A DNA stretch of 64,000 bases from Oscarella lobularis (taxonomy: Eukaryota > Porifera > Homoscleromorpha > Homosclerophorida > Oscarellidae), in assembly GCF_947507565.1 (NCBI RefSeq), contig NC_089177.1, forward strand, positions 3,842,648 to 3,906,647. Reading direction: 5' to 3'. Both the position numbers and the translations under genes were made by a program. This document shows, in pieces, positions 42,381-52,469 of the stretch (within the stretch, counting starts at the first letter, position 1; every line of letters begins with the position of its first letter). The notes under the pieces are model-generated. The model did no database searches. It was not told the origin of the DNA and saw only the letters and a list, made by a program, of their open reading frames with translations.

Positions 42381-42443
42381 AGGGATCCGGATGATGATGA
42401 TTCAGAACTGTTTAGACTGCTTTCGTTGTTGCGTCGTCCTCGA

Positions 42444-42452
42444 TTTTATATA
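42444..42452 (-). promoter_or_regulatory. TATA box of the single-exon gene
   Basis: TATATAAAA on the minus strand, about 65 bp before the start codon at 42380. It is one of few clear TATA boxes in the window. Confidence 0.65.
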
Positions 42453-43049
42453 CGCCCTCTTATCTCCAACGTTCGGGGGTATAAGGTCGACGTAAGGGGA
42501 AAACCCCGGGGATTGTGGTCCGGCAGGAAATTTCCCTCCCCTACACTGTACTCGCGCCTCTCTTGAGGCGGAAATGAAACCACTAAAAACCCCGGTTTTT
42601 CTTAGTTCGGTTCGGCCCGAAGCGCGGAGGCGAACAGTTTTTGAGTGACGTACTCAGTCGTGTAGACGAAAGGAAATTTCGTTGACTAACCGACGTCTCC
42701 GCCGCGCGACCGTTTAGTCAGGAAACAAGGTAAATTTCATTTTCAGCTGAGCAGCCGCTTATCTGGTGTACTAATTACAGTAATTAGTTGAAGGTTTTCC
42801 TGGCTGCATACTGTATATCAGAGCAAAACCATAGAAGTAACGCGAAACAAGAACGAGGACTCGGAGGAGGGCCTAGGGGGGAGGGAGAGGGGAGGGAGGA
42901 GGGAGAGTCCTTGGCATTCCTCCACTGGATCCCTGATTGGTCCCTTCCCCTAATCTATGCGCAGACGCCTCCGGGAAACGCCCCTGCGCGCAAGCTCCAG
43001 ACAAAGAATTTTTTCCTCTCGTCTCTTCTAGTAGCATTTTTCCTTCGTC
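42453..43049. other. Divergent region before the thymosin gene
   Basis: About 600 bp between a minus-strand and a plus-strand gene, so it holds both 5' regions. Pyrimidine tracts ending TCTTCTAG (about 43022-43030), 20 bp before the thymosin ATG, look like a splice acceptor and suggest a 5' UTR intron. A GA-rich tract lies at about 42880-42908. Open frames here are short and unconvincing. Confidence 0.5.
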
Positions 43050-44414
43050 ATGGCATCAGCAAATGCGACCGGCACGAGCGCCCAAACACCCCCCGACGTG
43101 TCGGGCGTCACGGAATTCAAGCGCGATAGCTTGAAGCACGTCGACACGAAGGAGAAGAATCCTCTTCCATCGCAAGCGATTATCGACGAAGAAGCGATCG
43201 ATTCGCGCATCGCAGTGAAAGATTTCGACAAGGGGAAGCTGAAGCACGTGCAAAGCGCGGAGAAAAACGTTCTTCCCACGGCGGGCGACATACGAGCCGA
43301 AATGATGCCCGAATCGCTTCCCGATCGTCGCGAAGTCGCCTCGTTCGCCAAAGATAAGTTGAAACACGTCGAAACGACGGAAAAAGTCGCTCTACCCACG
43401 CGCGACGTCATACGCGAAGAGGCGGTCGAATCGCGAGTCGAAGTGAAGAGTTTCGATCGCGCTGCAATGACGCACGTCGAAACGCGTGAGAAAAATCCGC
43501 TTCCGACGGCGGGGGACATTCGCGCTGAGATGATGCCCGAATCGCTTCCCGATCGTAGTGAAGTCGCCGCTTTCGCTAAAGATAAGTTGAAGCACGTTGA
43601 AACGAGCGAAAAAGTCGCTCTTCCCACGGCTGAGATTATCAAGGAAGAGGCGATCGATTCGCGAGCTGAAGTCAAGTGTTTTGATAAGGCATCTCAGCTT
43701 CAACACGTGGATGTCCACGTGAAGAATCCTCTTCCAACTGCTGGGGATATTCGCGCTGAAATGATGCCTGAATCGCTTCCTGATCGCAGTGAAGTGGCGG
43801 CTTTTGCTAAAGATAAACTGAAGCATGTTGAAACGAGTGAAAAAGTCGCTCTTCCCACGGCTGAGATTATCAAGGAAGAGGCGATCGATTCGCGAGCTGA
43901 AGTCAAGTGTTTTGATAAAGCATCTCAGCTTCAACACGTGGATGTCCACGTGAAGAATCCTCTTCCAACTGCTGGGGATATTCGCGCTGAAATGATGCCT
44001 GAATCGCTTCCTGATCGCAGTGAAGTGGCGGCTTTTGCTAAAGATAAACTGAAGCATGTTGAAACGAGTGAAAAAGTCGCTCTTCCGACGGCTGAGATTA
44101 TCAAGGAAGAGGCCATTGATTCCAGAGCTGAAGTCAAGTGTTTTGATAAAGCATCTCAGCTTCAACACGTGGATGTCCACGTGAAGAATCCTCTTCCGAC
44201 TGCTGGGGATATTCGTGCTGAGATGATGCCCGATACGCTTCCGGATCGAAGTGAAGTAGCTGCTTTTGCTAAAGATAAACTGAAGCACGTGGAGACGTCG
44301 GAGAAGGGTTCCTTGCCCACGGCTGATCTCATCAAGGAGGAGGCGATTCATAGCAGGGCCGAAGTGAAGACGTTCGACACGAGCAAATTAAAGCATGTCG
44401 AGACAAATGCTTGA
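43050..44414 (+). CDS. Multi-repeat thymosin-beta / WH2-like actin-binding protein
   Basis: 454 aa in one coding exon, made of twelve thymosin-beta modules of 36-41 aa (the last truncated). Each has an amphipathic F-x-K-x-KLKHV helix, the actin-contacting LKHVET-like core and a conserved LPT plus acidic IxxE tail. The modules form two alternating classes: the AFAKDKLKHVETSEK class and the more divergent CFDKASQLQHVDVHVK class, in which the KLKHV core is altered to QLQHV. Invertebrate multi-repeat members (ciboulot, tetrathymosin) bind one or more G-actins. An intron starts 4 bp after the stop (44419-44475) in the 3' UTR. The start codon is the first ATG after a likely 5' UTR splice acceptor. 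Confidence 0.95.
   Translation: MASANATGTSAQTPPDVSGVTEFKRDSLKHVDTKEKNPLPSQAIIDEEAIDSRIAVKDFDKGKLKHVQSAEKNVLPTAGDIRAEMMPESLPDRREVASFAKDKLKHVETTEKVALPTRDVIREEAVESRVEVKSFDRAAMTHVETREKNPLPTAGDIRAEMMPESLPDRSEVAAFAKDKLKHVETSEKVALPTAEIIKEEAIDSRAEVKCFDKASQLQHVDVHVKNPLPTAGDIRAEMMPESLPDRSEVAAFAKDKLKHVETSEKVALPTAEIIKEEAIDSRAEVKCFDKASQLQHVDVHVKNPLPTAGDIRAEMMPESLPDRSEVAAFAKDKLKHVETSEKVALPTAEIIKEEAIDSRAEVKCFDKASQLQHVDVHVKNPLPTAGDIRAEMMPDTLPDRSEVAAFAKDKLKHVETSEKGSLPTADLIKEEAIHSRAEVKTFDTSKLKHVETNA
43563..44255. repeat. Three 231-bp tandem units inside the thymosin gene
   Basis: Units 43563-43793, 43794-44024 and 44025-44255 each encode two modules (77 codons). The second and third are nearly identical in DNA, including synonymous sites, so the last expansion was recent. 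Unit length is an exact multiple of three and keeps the frame. Confidence 0.92.
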
Positions 44415-44611
44415 AATGGTAAGGGAAGATATGTATGTATTTATTTACAACACTAATAGGTCTTCTTCTTTCTAGCTCACTGCCATTAACTAATGAGGCA
44501 CGTTTCTGCGGAACCCTACTTACTATGGGGGAAAAAAAGTGTGGTTTTTAGTTGAATTTATTTTAGTCAGCTTCGTCATTTGTGCGCATGCGCCGGGCTG
44601 GAAGAGAAAGA
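44415..44611 (+). other. Thymosin 3' UTR with a spliced intron
   Basis: A GT-AG intron 44419-44475 follows the stop by 4 bp, close enough that it should not trigger nonsense-mediated decay. The rest is 3' UTR and spacer. Confidence 0.6.
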
Positions 44612-45310
44612 ATGGCGTCGTTTCTCGTCGGTGACGCGGTTGTCGTCGTCGCTGCTGCGTCGGAAGAGTGCCGAGGTAACTTTGGGCCCCTCTCGAGGAT
44701 TAGTTCGAGGTAAGCATCCGTTGGAGCCCCTGGAAGGGGGTCCTTCTTACCAGACCCGGTGATTTGTATGTTAGCAGTGCAACATTTCCCGATCGCCGTG
44801 AAGAAGCTTTTTTGCTAAAGACGGAGTTATACACTCAATCTTTTCTCGCGGATAGGTTCGTTTAATTAATTGTCTAATTTTATTATCCTAATAATTCCGT
44901 TCACTTAATCTCAGACTCGTCATCGTCTTCGTCCTCAGAAGGAGAAGGGAATTTGATAGCGGAGCTTCAGTCAGCAGACGGCACCAAAACCTATGCGTCA
45001 CATGCGTCTTGGATCCATTACAAAGTACGTACAAGTGTCTAAGATATTTTCTTTATCAGGCAACTGGATGGCGCAGACATGAACACTCACAGCCGCGTCG
45101 TCTGCCAATGACACCAATGGAAGATTGGCTCTGCTTAGAGTGTGGCAATTGACGTGGTAAGTTTTTGCCTAATCAAATCGTAGCGTTTTCTCTCATAGCT
45201 CGTAGCTTCGTCTACTTATTTATGAGTCAAATCGTAACGACGTTTAGACACGAGGCAATCCGAAGACAAATCGCCGATCTAAGTAAGTTGAAGTTTAGAA
45301 AGGGCTTCGG
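44612..45310 (+). other. Possible unassigned gene or gene remnant
   Basis: An ATG at 44612 opens MASFLVGDAVVVVAAASEECR up to a GTAACT donor at about 44676. Further protein-like stretches follow between plausible splice signals: FPDRREEAFLLKTELYTQSFLAD (about 44783-44855), SSSSSSSEGEGNLIAELQSADG and KTYASHASWIHYK (44914-45024, donor GTACGT), and RHEAIRRQIADLS (about 45250-45280). I could not join them in one consistent frame: the phases between the second and third pieces do not match. This is either a real gene with splice sites I misplaced, or a decaying one. No family recognised. Confidence 0.3.
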
Positions 45311-46740
45311 CGTTTCTATTGAGTTCTATTCCTAGGCGATAATGCTTCTCGATAAAAGACTTCGTTTTTTGGTACGGGACGGCATGACGTAAGGTCACGT
45401 GTCGCGCTTTTTCTTCATTCGTCCGCTTTCTCGCGTCTTTTCGCTGTTTCTGCGAGCGAAGCGACCCTCTGTTGCTTTTAGACAAAGTATGCTATCGTTT
45501 AGAATCTGTCGGCGTGCGTCTAGACTTCGTTCTTAGGACTTCCGAGTTTTCATCGTAGAAACGACTCGCGAAGCGAAAGAAACCGGCTAAAGAGCTTAAA
45601 AATGCACCTCTGGTGAGCGAAGAACCCCGTAAGTTTCAGAATGAAATGTATTTGTGCGTTTTCCTTAGATCGACGAGCTTCCCGGATCAAAACGAAAAAA
45701 GACGTTATTTTACTGCATGGCATTTCGAAATTTTGTAGTGCATGCGCATTTGGGGGCGGGAGGGAAGAGGAAGTCCGGGTGTGTACGTCGCGAACGCTGG
45801 ATTAGGCGCAGTTTAGTTTAGGTGTAGCCATAGTGATAGGCGCGTAGTGATAGGTGGTAGGGTAGTTAGTTAGTTAGTTGTAGATAGGTTTAGGGTAGGC
45901 TAGCGTAGGGAAACCAGAAGCAAGGTACAGACATTTTATTTCAATAAAAAATTTGAAAAAAATTGAACATGGTCTCCCCTCTCACTTCAGGCAGTTTTTG
46001 TTGAGGGGTCATGCCCAGGACCCCCAGGCAGTTTTTGTTGAGGAGGTCATGCCCAGGACCCCCGTAGGAGCAGTTTTTTTGAAGGGGTCTTGCTCAGGAC
46101 CCCGGATTTCCTACAAAAAAACAAGCAATTAATTAGAAATAATTTCTGTAGCGTACCTCATTCTTATGATATTCGGAACGATTCACAAGCCCATTTCGAA
46201 GAACGCCGAGAGAAACTGTCATTAAGAAAAAGAGAAGTAGAAAACGCGCCGGGGCCCCTTTCGAGGAACATACGCATTCGAGGCAAACAGGCGTTCGATT
46301 TCGACGAGGACCGTTGCATGCAAAGTCAGCGAGACCCCTTCGCGACGAAACGACAAGCGCAACGCGTATAGGAGAGCGAAGAACGTTACAAAGAAGAGGT
46401 CTAAGCTGCTGAATCAGCTTCGCGACGAGAATTCGCGAAAAAGCGTTCCACGGGTCCGCGATCAGAACGCAATAGAAGAGTAGGAACGAAAGAGAAAGAG
46501 AAAAGGATAACGAACGACGAAGAGAAGCGAGTTCGTTCGAAAAGGGGACCCTGGTATCAGCGCGCCCGAAGTCGCTGCATAAACAACTCACCTGCAGTCC
46601 TGTAGTCTTCGTAGTCGCTTCGTTGGCCGCTATGAAGTGAAAAACACCCGAAAAAGACGGAGAAACAGGAGCCAAGACGTTGAACGATGAAACCTCGTGC
46701 GAATGATCACGTGGCTAAGACCTCCCGGATACTCAAGACT
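45311..46740. other. Repeat-bearing region without a recognisable gene
   Basis: It contains a GGTAG/TTAG-rich stretch (about 45840-45900), an AATAAA at about 45942-45947, three tandem copies of a 36-40 bp unit (separate entry), and CG-rich sequence around 46150-46680 with overlapping open frames on both strands. None carries a motif. A GGGGCCCC palindrome sits at 46251-46258. Confidence 0.5.
45990..46103. repeat. Three imperfect tandem copies, GCAGTTTTTGTTGAGG...AGGACCCC unit
   Basis: Three successive 34-43 bp copies each run GCAGTTTTT, then TTGA(G/A)GGGTC, then ATGCCCAGGACCCC (third copy diverged). Within each unit GGGTC and GACCC are complementary and could pair as a hairpin. It is a minisatellite, or part of a larger dispersed repeat. 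Confidence 0.85.
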
Positions 46741-46804
46741 TGATCACTATATAAAAAAATTTATTAGGCAATTTCGCATACGATCACAATCAAATATCAT
46801 TTCA

Positions 46805-47358
46805 TTACTTTTGTGGCGTAGTGACGTCAAGTGACGCAAGTGCAGAGGCCAGTTTTGATGGAGAAACGCTCCCATTTTCCTGAGGCGTAGGCATGGGAAC
46901 GGGAAGAGTCGACGAAAACGACGCCGGCGTACCAGGAATCGACGAAGAAGAGGCAACATCACTAAAAAAGATCACAAAAATGTGTTTAATTAATTAAATA
47001 ATATAATAAATACCTTCCATCTTTATCAAGTGTTGTTGCAAGGTCAGGATTCGGAAGAGAACTGCTCTGTGACTTGTGACCTGTTCTTCACTTTTGGATG
47101 TCCCTCTTTCAAAATCCTTTCCTTTGCTTCTTTTCGATTTTCCACTGTTGTTGCTTGAAAAGTGACGAAGTCATTGCTGGCCAAATATCTAAAAAAATTT
47201 CTATAATAAAAAACGTGTAGTTAGAGATCATTTATCTCACCGATTTATAAAAACAGGTCTCGGCTTCGAAGACAAGTTGTTCTTCGACCCGTGTATTGTA
47301 AGAAAATTGTATCCCCAGCCTTTCCTTCAACAGGAATGGCCTCTTCAAAAGGCCAATT
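46805..47358 (-). pseudogene. Phytanoyl-CoA dioxygenase-like pseudogene fragment
   Basis: Minus-strand pieces between plausible splice sites read as the C-terminal part of a PhyH-family Fe(II)/2-oxoglutarate dioxygenase: NWPFEEAIPVEGKAGDTIF, then, one frame away, IHGSKNNLSSKPRPVFINR, which carries the distal His and the Arg that binds 2-oxoglutarate in this family. Next exon: YLASNDFVTFQATTVENRKEAKE. The frame then breaks again near 47095 before SSSLPNPDLATTLDKDG and the final exon (SSSIPGTPASFSS to LDVTTPQK, stop 46805). At least two frame shifts are needed and no N-terminal half is found, so I call it a pseudogene. An assembly error at either site would change this. Confidence 0.65.
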
Positions 47359-47553
47359 CTAAAAAAATCATTACACGTATATTAAAATTAATTGACTAAT
47401 AATATACTAGTATTGAATAGGGAACTTACGCTTTCACGTCATTGTATAATTTGATTACGACTTCTCACGTGCGCGAGTTCTTATTCATCTTGGGACACAA
47501 GACGACGTTCGCCGTCTCGCTTTCCATTCGCAAAAGAAGACCAAAACGTAGCT

Positions 47554-49508
47554 ATGGAAGAAGAGAAAAGTCTGTCGGAAATCGAAAGTCATTTCGGAGC
47601 CATATTCACTGACCTAAAGGCAACTGGGCGGTTCCCCCGCCAAACAAAAGCCGGGGCTCTCGCTAACGACCCCAATTTCCTAGGGAAGTAAAGTCCTCTT
47701 TGAGGATCTTCTAATAAAGGCGGAAAAACTGAGCAAAGCGATCGAGTAAGAAGAAACAGGAGGAGGTTCGGGGGAGGTTTTGTCACGGTATCGAGCATGA
47801 GATCGTAACACTAATATTTAGCTAGGTAGCCTTACAAAAGCCAAACAAGGTGTGGCGAACGCCGGGGCAACGGGCTCCATATAATTTTCATAATAGGGAC
47901 TTGACGCATCAAGCATTCGCACCTTTTTTCTCTTTAGGACCGTTGCTATAGCAAATCACGTCTTTCTTGATTCGTTTCAGAAGGTCGCCGACGCAGCAAC
48001 GACTGGAAAAGGTTTTTCTCTAGACTGGGACTAAGTAAAAGATGCGTGTAGCGTGTGTGGGGGGAGTTAGGATCGACGAGAGACTTGGGAACGGTGCTCA
48101 TTAAAATGTACATCAGACAGCGATCGATCGAACTTAAGTCCGCGGAAATAGCAAGGTAACGACTTTTAATTTGTTGACGGACCCCCGGATAAATGTTTAT
48201 CTTTTAGAGTGTTGAATAAAGGGTTTATTTTACCGTTGAATGGGTCTCTGAAGGAGTGGGAAAAAGCGACGCGGCGCTTGGAGCAAGATTATGAAAAAGG
48301 CACGGTGTGCTCTATGTGTTCGACTCACCTTTATTATCGTCGTATCTTTCGCTACAGATAGTCGAAAGGCGGCCAAAACGGCGAAAAAGGCAGCGCAAGA
48401 AACGTACAAACAGGTGAAGAAAACCGAGAAAAAGGAGAAGAAGGGAAAAGGTGCGAGAAAACGCGACTCGCGCGCGGACTCACTTGTTCATTTGCACTGA
48501 CAGATGCGTCCGTCTCTCATGACAAAATGGAAGCGGCTATGAAAGTATCTTTCGTAGAGAAAAATCGCATTTTATTAGAGGATAACCTTTGTTTTCTTCT
48601 CAAGACCAGTGCAGAGCGTCATCACCATTTGGAAGAAGTCCATCAAGAGTGGATGAGAAAGTTGCTCGTCGAACAGCGAACCCGCTATTGTCATTTCATC
48701 GAAAAGTTCTCACCCGTAGTCGTAAGAAAAGCGAGCAATTATTTCTACAAATACCTGTAGTTGGAATTTATTTTCTTTAGGAGACCGAATGCTCTCTCTT
48801 GGAGGAAATTCAACACGTCCAATCAATTGCATCGGAGCTAAACGCACTCGCTCAGAACCCGACGACTCTACCAAAAATGAGCGAAGAACACGTACAAGAT
48901 CTTCGCATTGCTGACCCAGTAAGACCCCCTCTACCTTTCCCCCGGCTTTTTTACACTCGCGTCCCTCTCTTAGGTTAGAAATTCGCCTATGATGAATAGG
49001 CGATCGAAAGCGTTTAATCGAACGAGTAGCATGAGTAGCAACGCCGGTGAAAGCGACGAAAAACTATCGCGACCTATGTCCTTCTTAGCAGCATATGAAT
49101 ATTCGACGTCACCGCCGCCACCGCCGCCTCCTAACGACGACATACCCCTTCCTCCCCCTCCTCCACCCGTTTGCGAAGACATTCAACAGCGTCCTCTTCC
49201 TCCTCCGCCGCCGCCGCCGACTTTAGGAAGCAGCGGAATTAAAAAAAAACAGAGGTCTCCCCCCGTCGCCGCCGCCGGCCCGTTGGCCCCGCCACCACCC
49301 CCTCCTCCCGCGATGAACGGAAATGTCCGCCACACCCCAAGAGGTTCAATTTTTCTTACCTCTTTTCTTTGATTTGACGCGATTGTCCTTTTTAGAGCGC
49401 GTTCCGACGTCGTCTTCGAGTCGAGGCGCTCTTCTGTCTGACATTGCCAAAGGTCGACGACTCAAGCCAACAGTCACGAACGACAAATCGGCTCCTAAAA
49501 TTCGATGA
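47554..49508 (+). CDS. MTSS1/MIM-type I-BAR and WH2 protein
   Basis: Actin and membrane-curving scaffold of the missing-in-metastasis family. Early exons: 47554-47619, 47684-47745, 47938-48011, 48083-48155, from 48208. The IMD (I-BAR) domain runs from MEEEKSLSEIESHFGAIFTDLKGSKVLFEDL through FLDSFQKVADAATTG, IKMYIRQRSIELKS, a Lys-rich patch (KTAKKAAQETYKQVKKTEKKEKK) and ETECSLLEEIQHVQSIASEL. A Pro-rich linker with several poly-Pro blocks (49110-49320) follows. The C terminus has a WH2 motif (RGALLSDIAKGRRLKPTVT) and ends at 49508. Intron 1 uses a GC donor (47620); the donor after YEK (about 48299) also appears to be GC by phase. A 192-bp intron (47746-47937) holds a decoy open stretch. Confidence 0.9.
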
Positions 49509-49660
49509 GAAAAAAAAGGAAACCCCTCTCTCAAGAAAAAACCAAACTAGAGCGATTTTTCTTTTGTATTGTATTCGTTGTTATTACTTATGTTCACCCA
49601 AAAGCGAGGCAATGCATTTCAATCAAAATTCCAGCTCAACTGGTAAATCGAATCTATATC

Positions 49661-52288
49661 TTATGCTTTTGTTTCCTCTATATCATGATTCCCATTTCTG
49701 TCGTCGTTTTGATGAGGGTTTCCTACCTCTATTTCTTCTTCTTCTTCTTCTTCTTCTTCGCTTTCTGACTGATCTGACGTGGGAATGAGAGTCACTCCGT
49801 TGTACCACTGATTCGTCATTTTCTGCATTTCAATCTGACAATCTTTTACTTCTTGAGACGTGTACTTTCTCCGAAAGAAAGGCATGAGATATCTAGAGAA
49901 TAGGATCTATATAGAGAGGAGGAAGAGGAGAACTTCTCTGTTAATTAAAAAACTGACTTTTTATCAAAGGTGACTAGTCTACTAACTGACGGTTGTTCTG
50001 TGTGTTCCAGCGCTTGTGTGGCATCGACGGCACTTCCCTGCTCTTCCGTCTTGCTCATGACCAATTTTTCGGCGTAACGCGATTTCATGATTTTGAGCAT
50101 GGGAAGCGCCGAGCCGCCGAAAATGATAATCGTGCAAAGAACGATGATAAGGGTCGTCGAAATGAGACTCGATCGCGTTTCGTGATCGAAGGGTAGATGT
50201 AGGGAAAGCGCGAAGGCGATTGCACCTCGCAGACCTCGCGGGGGGAAGTGGGAAATGAAAGGGGGGAAGGGCTAAGGGCTAGGGGAAGTCACATACCACT
50301 GAACCAGATGATGAATTGAGTTTGAACGGATATTTTGACCGTTCTGAATCGATTCATGACGAGAGAGAGCGGAAAGATGTTGACGGCACGTCCGATTAGA
50401 ATAAGAAACTAAAATACTAATAATTTAATTTTTAAATTATACTTTTTCCTCATTAACCAAGCTCCAGAGTATGAGGGAAGCGTGGAAGCTGTGCTGGAAG
50501 CCGAATATGGCGAGACCGAGATAGGCGAAGACGCACGTTTCGCACATGAAGGCCATCGTGCGGAAAACGTGCTGGACGGTCATTTGAGTCGACGGCGAAA
50601 GGCTGAAGTGGGTGTAGTGCGACATGACGATGCCACAGAATAAAATCGCCATGATTCCTTCAAGAAAAAAATAATATAAGTTAATTAATATTTTGTTTAT
50701 TTTTACCTGAAAGTTTTAGTGATTCCGCTACGGCGTAGGGAGCGTAGGCGAAAGCGATAACTGTGCCGAGTTCGAGGGACGGAGTCGCTCTCAAATTCAC
50801 ATATTTTAATAACTTTTAAAAATGAGGAATTATTGGATGTGTATTTTGACTGATCTCTAAGTGTTACCAGTGCGCTGAGAAGAGCGGAAACGATTCCAAT
50901 TGCCGACGATCCAATGAACATGAGGAGAAAGTGGCCAATGGCTGTAGCGACTGCTTGTGCCGGGGGATCACCTGACTTTTGAAAGTATAAGATTGTACTG
51001 AAAGAAGAGTAATTTCTAGAGAGAGAGAGAGAGCCTGAAATTGATTTGTTTACTTTGTCATGACGATGGATACGGCGTCATTGAGAACGCTTTCTCCAAA
51101 GACGAGCATGTGTAGAATTGGATCCACGTCCAATGCTTGGAATATTGCTAAAGTGGCCACGGGATCCACAGCCGAAATTAGTGATCCAAAAGCAAAGCTA
51201 AATTGAAATTAATCCACAATTTAAAAACGACGAATTTTTATATTGAAATTAATCGCCAATTAAAATTACGATCTGTAATTAATTAATTAATTAAAAACAA
51301 CGACGAATTTTAATTAAAATAACAAATTTTAATTAAAAACGACGAATTTTTATATAGGTACCTTTCTATGATTGTTAGTTGATAGACGACGTTAGCCTAT
51401 AAGGAATTCTATTGATTTTAATGAATAAATGTAATTAATTTAATATTTACTTTTCCTAGAATGAAAAGACCGCCGCCCACTACAACTGCCGATATTGCCG
51501 TGCCAATTACAGCAAATATAATGATTGAACCGAGATTTTGAAAAAAGTTTCCCTTAGCGCGAAAATTTTTAAAATCATTAATTTCTGCGTTATCGTTTTT
51601 ACTTTGTGCAAAGAATATCCTGATTCAAATATAATGGGAGGGAGAAGTACGAGAAAGAACATTGTCGGATCGAACATTTCTTCCGACTGGAAACGATATT
51701 AAAATTGAATTAGTCATTGATTTCTATTGGAACGCACCCGCCAATTTCCAACAGGAAGTATTTTGAGTAGAAGCCCAATAATGACACCCAAGACAACGAC
51801 CGCAATGCTTTCGGGTAAATAATGAAATCGCGTTCGAATGAGAAGATGAACGAGAAGTATGCACAAAACTAGAGGATCCTGTTAGGGGGCCCCCCTCCGC
51901 GCAACCATTCTAAATGACTTGGACTTACGAAGTACGATGAGAATGAAGAGAATCGTCAGACTTCCGTGTTGTTCTTCGTCGGGCGCCGATGACGGTCGTG
52001 ACGTCATCGTTGCCTCGGATTCATTTTTGAGGTTTGGAGACGTTTCGTTGGGCTTTGGCGTTACGACGTCGTTGCTCGTCGATGCGACGATTGTTTCTGC
52101 GTTCGATGAAGACGTTTCGCTGCGCCGACTTCAATGAAAAAGTCGAATAACGTCGCGCGAGTCGTTTGGGAACGTTTTTCTTACTGGCCAACGCTTCCGT
52201 AGAAGAGAAGTAGAACGAGGAACGGGATTACGAAGACGACGTTCTTTAGCATGCGTCTTGGAAGGCGATTTCTGTTCGTATTAAGCAT
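49661..52288 (-). CDS. SLC9A8-type Na+/H+ exchanger (NHE8)
   Basis: Golgi/endosomal or apical Na+(K+)/H+ antiporter. About a dozen short exons carry membrane helices. A hydrophobic first segment ([23 protein letters not shown]) is followed by a linker and the family blocks [27 protein letters not shown] (about 51090-51200), [32 protein letters not shown] (50590-50655), and [19 protein letters not shown]. The [16 protein letters not shown] block is near 50200-50250. The C terminus [21 protein letters not shown] plus a Glu run ends at 49661. Two in-frame starts are possible, 52288 and 52252; I used the longer one. Convergent with MTSS1 (152 bp between stops). Confidence 0.88.
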
Positions 52289-52469
52289 GCGAAGAGAAAA
52301 ATGACACAAGAAGTGACTGGGCGAAGCGTGCGCTATGTCGAGCACCCGGACCAACTTGCAACCAAACAATTCATTCATCGTCTCCCCACTACATATTACA
52401 CAGAGCATACGAGCATACGTATCAAAAATAGATGACACCCGTGTCACAATTTAGAGGGAACCAGTTCCC

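Noticed and set aside
43392-44351. 319-codon antisense frame over the thymosin gene
   Set aside because: It mirrors the tandem repeats and has no motif; the plus strand encodes clear thymosin modules.
46133-46675. 180-codon minus-strand frame with a hydrophobic stretch
   Set aside because: Low-complexity Ser/Leu run from a GAAAGAGA-type tract, no signal peptide at its start, and no splice or motif support.
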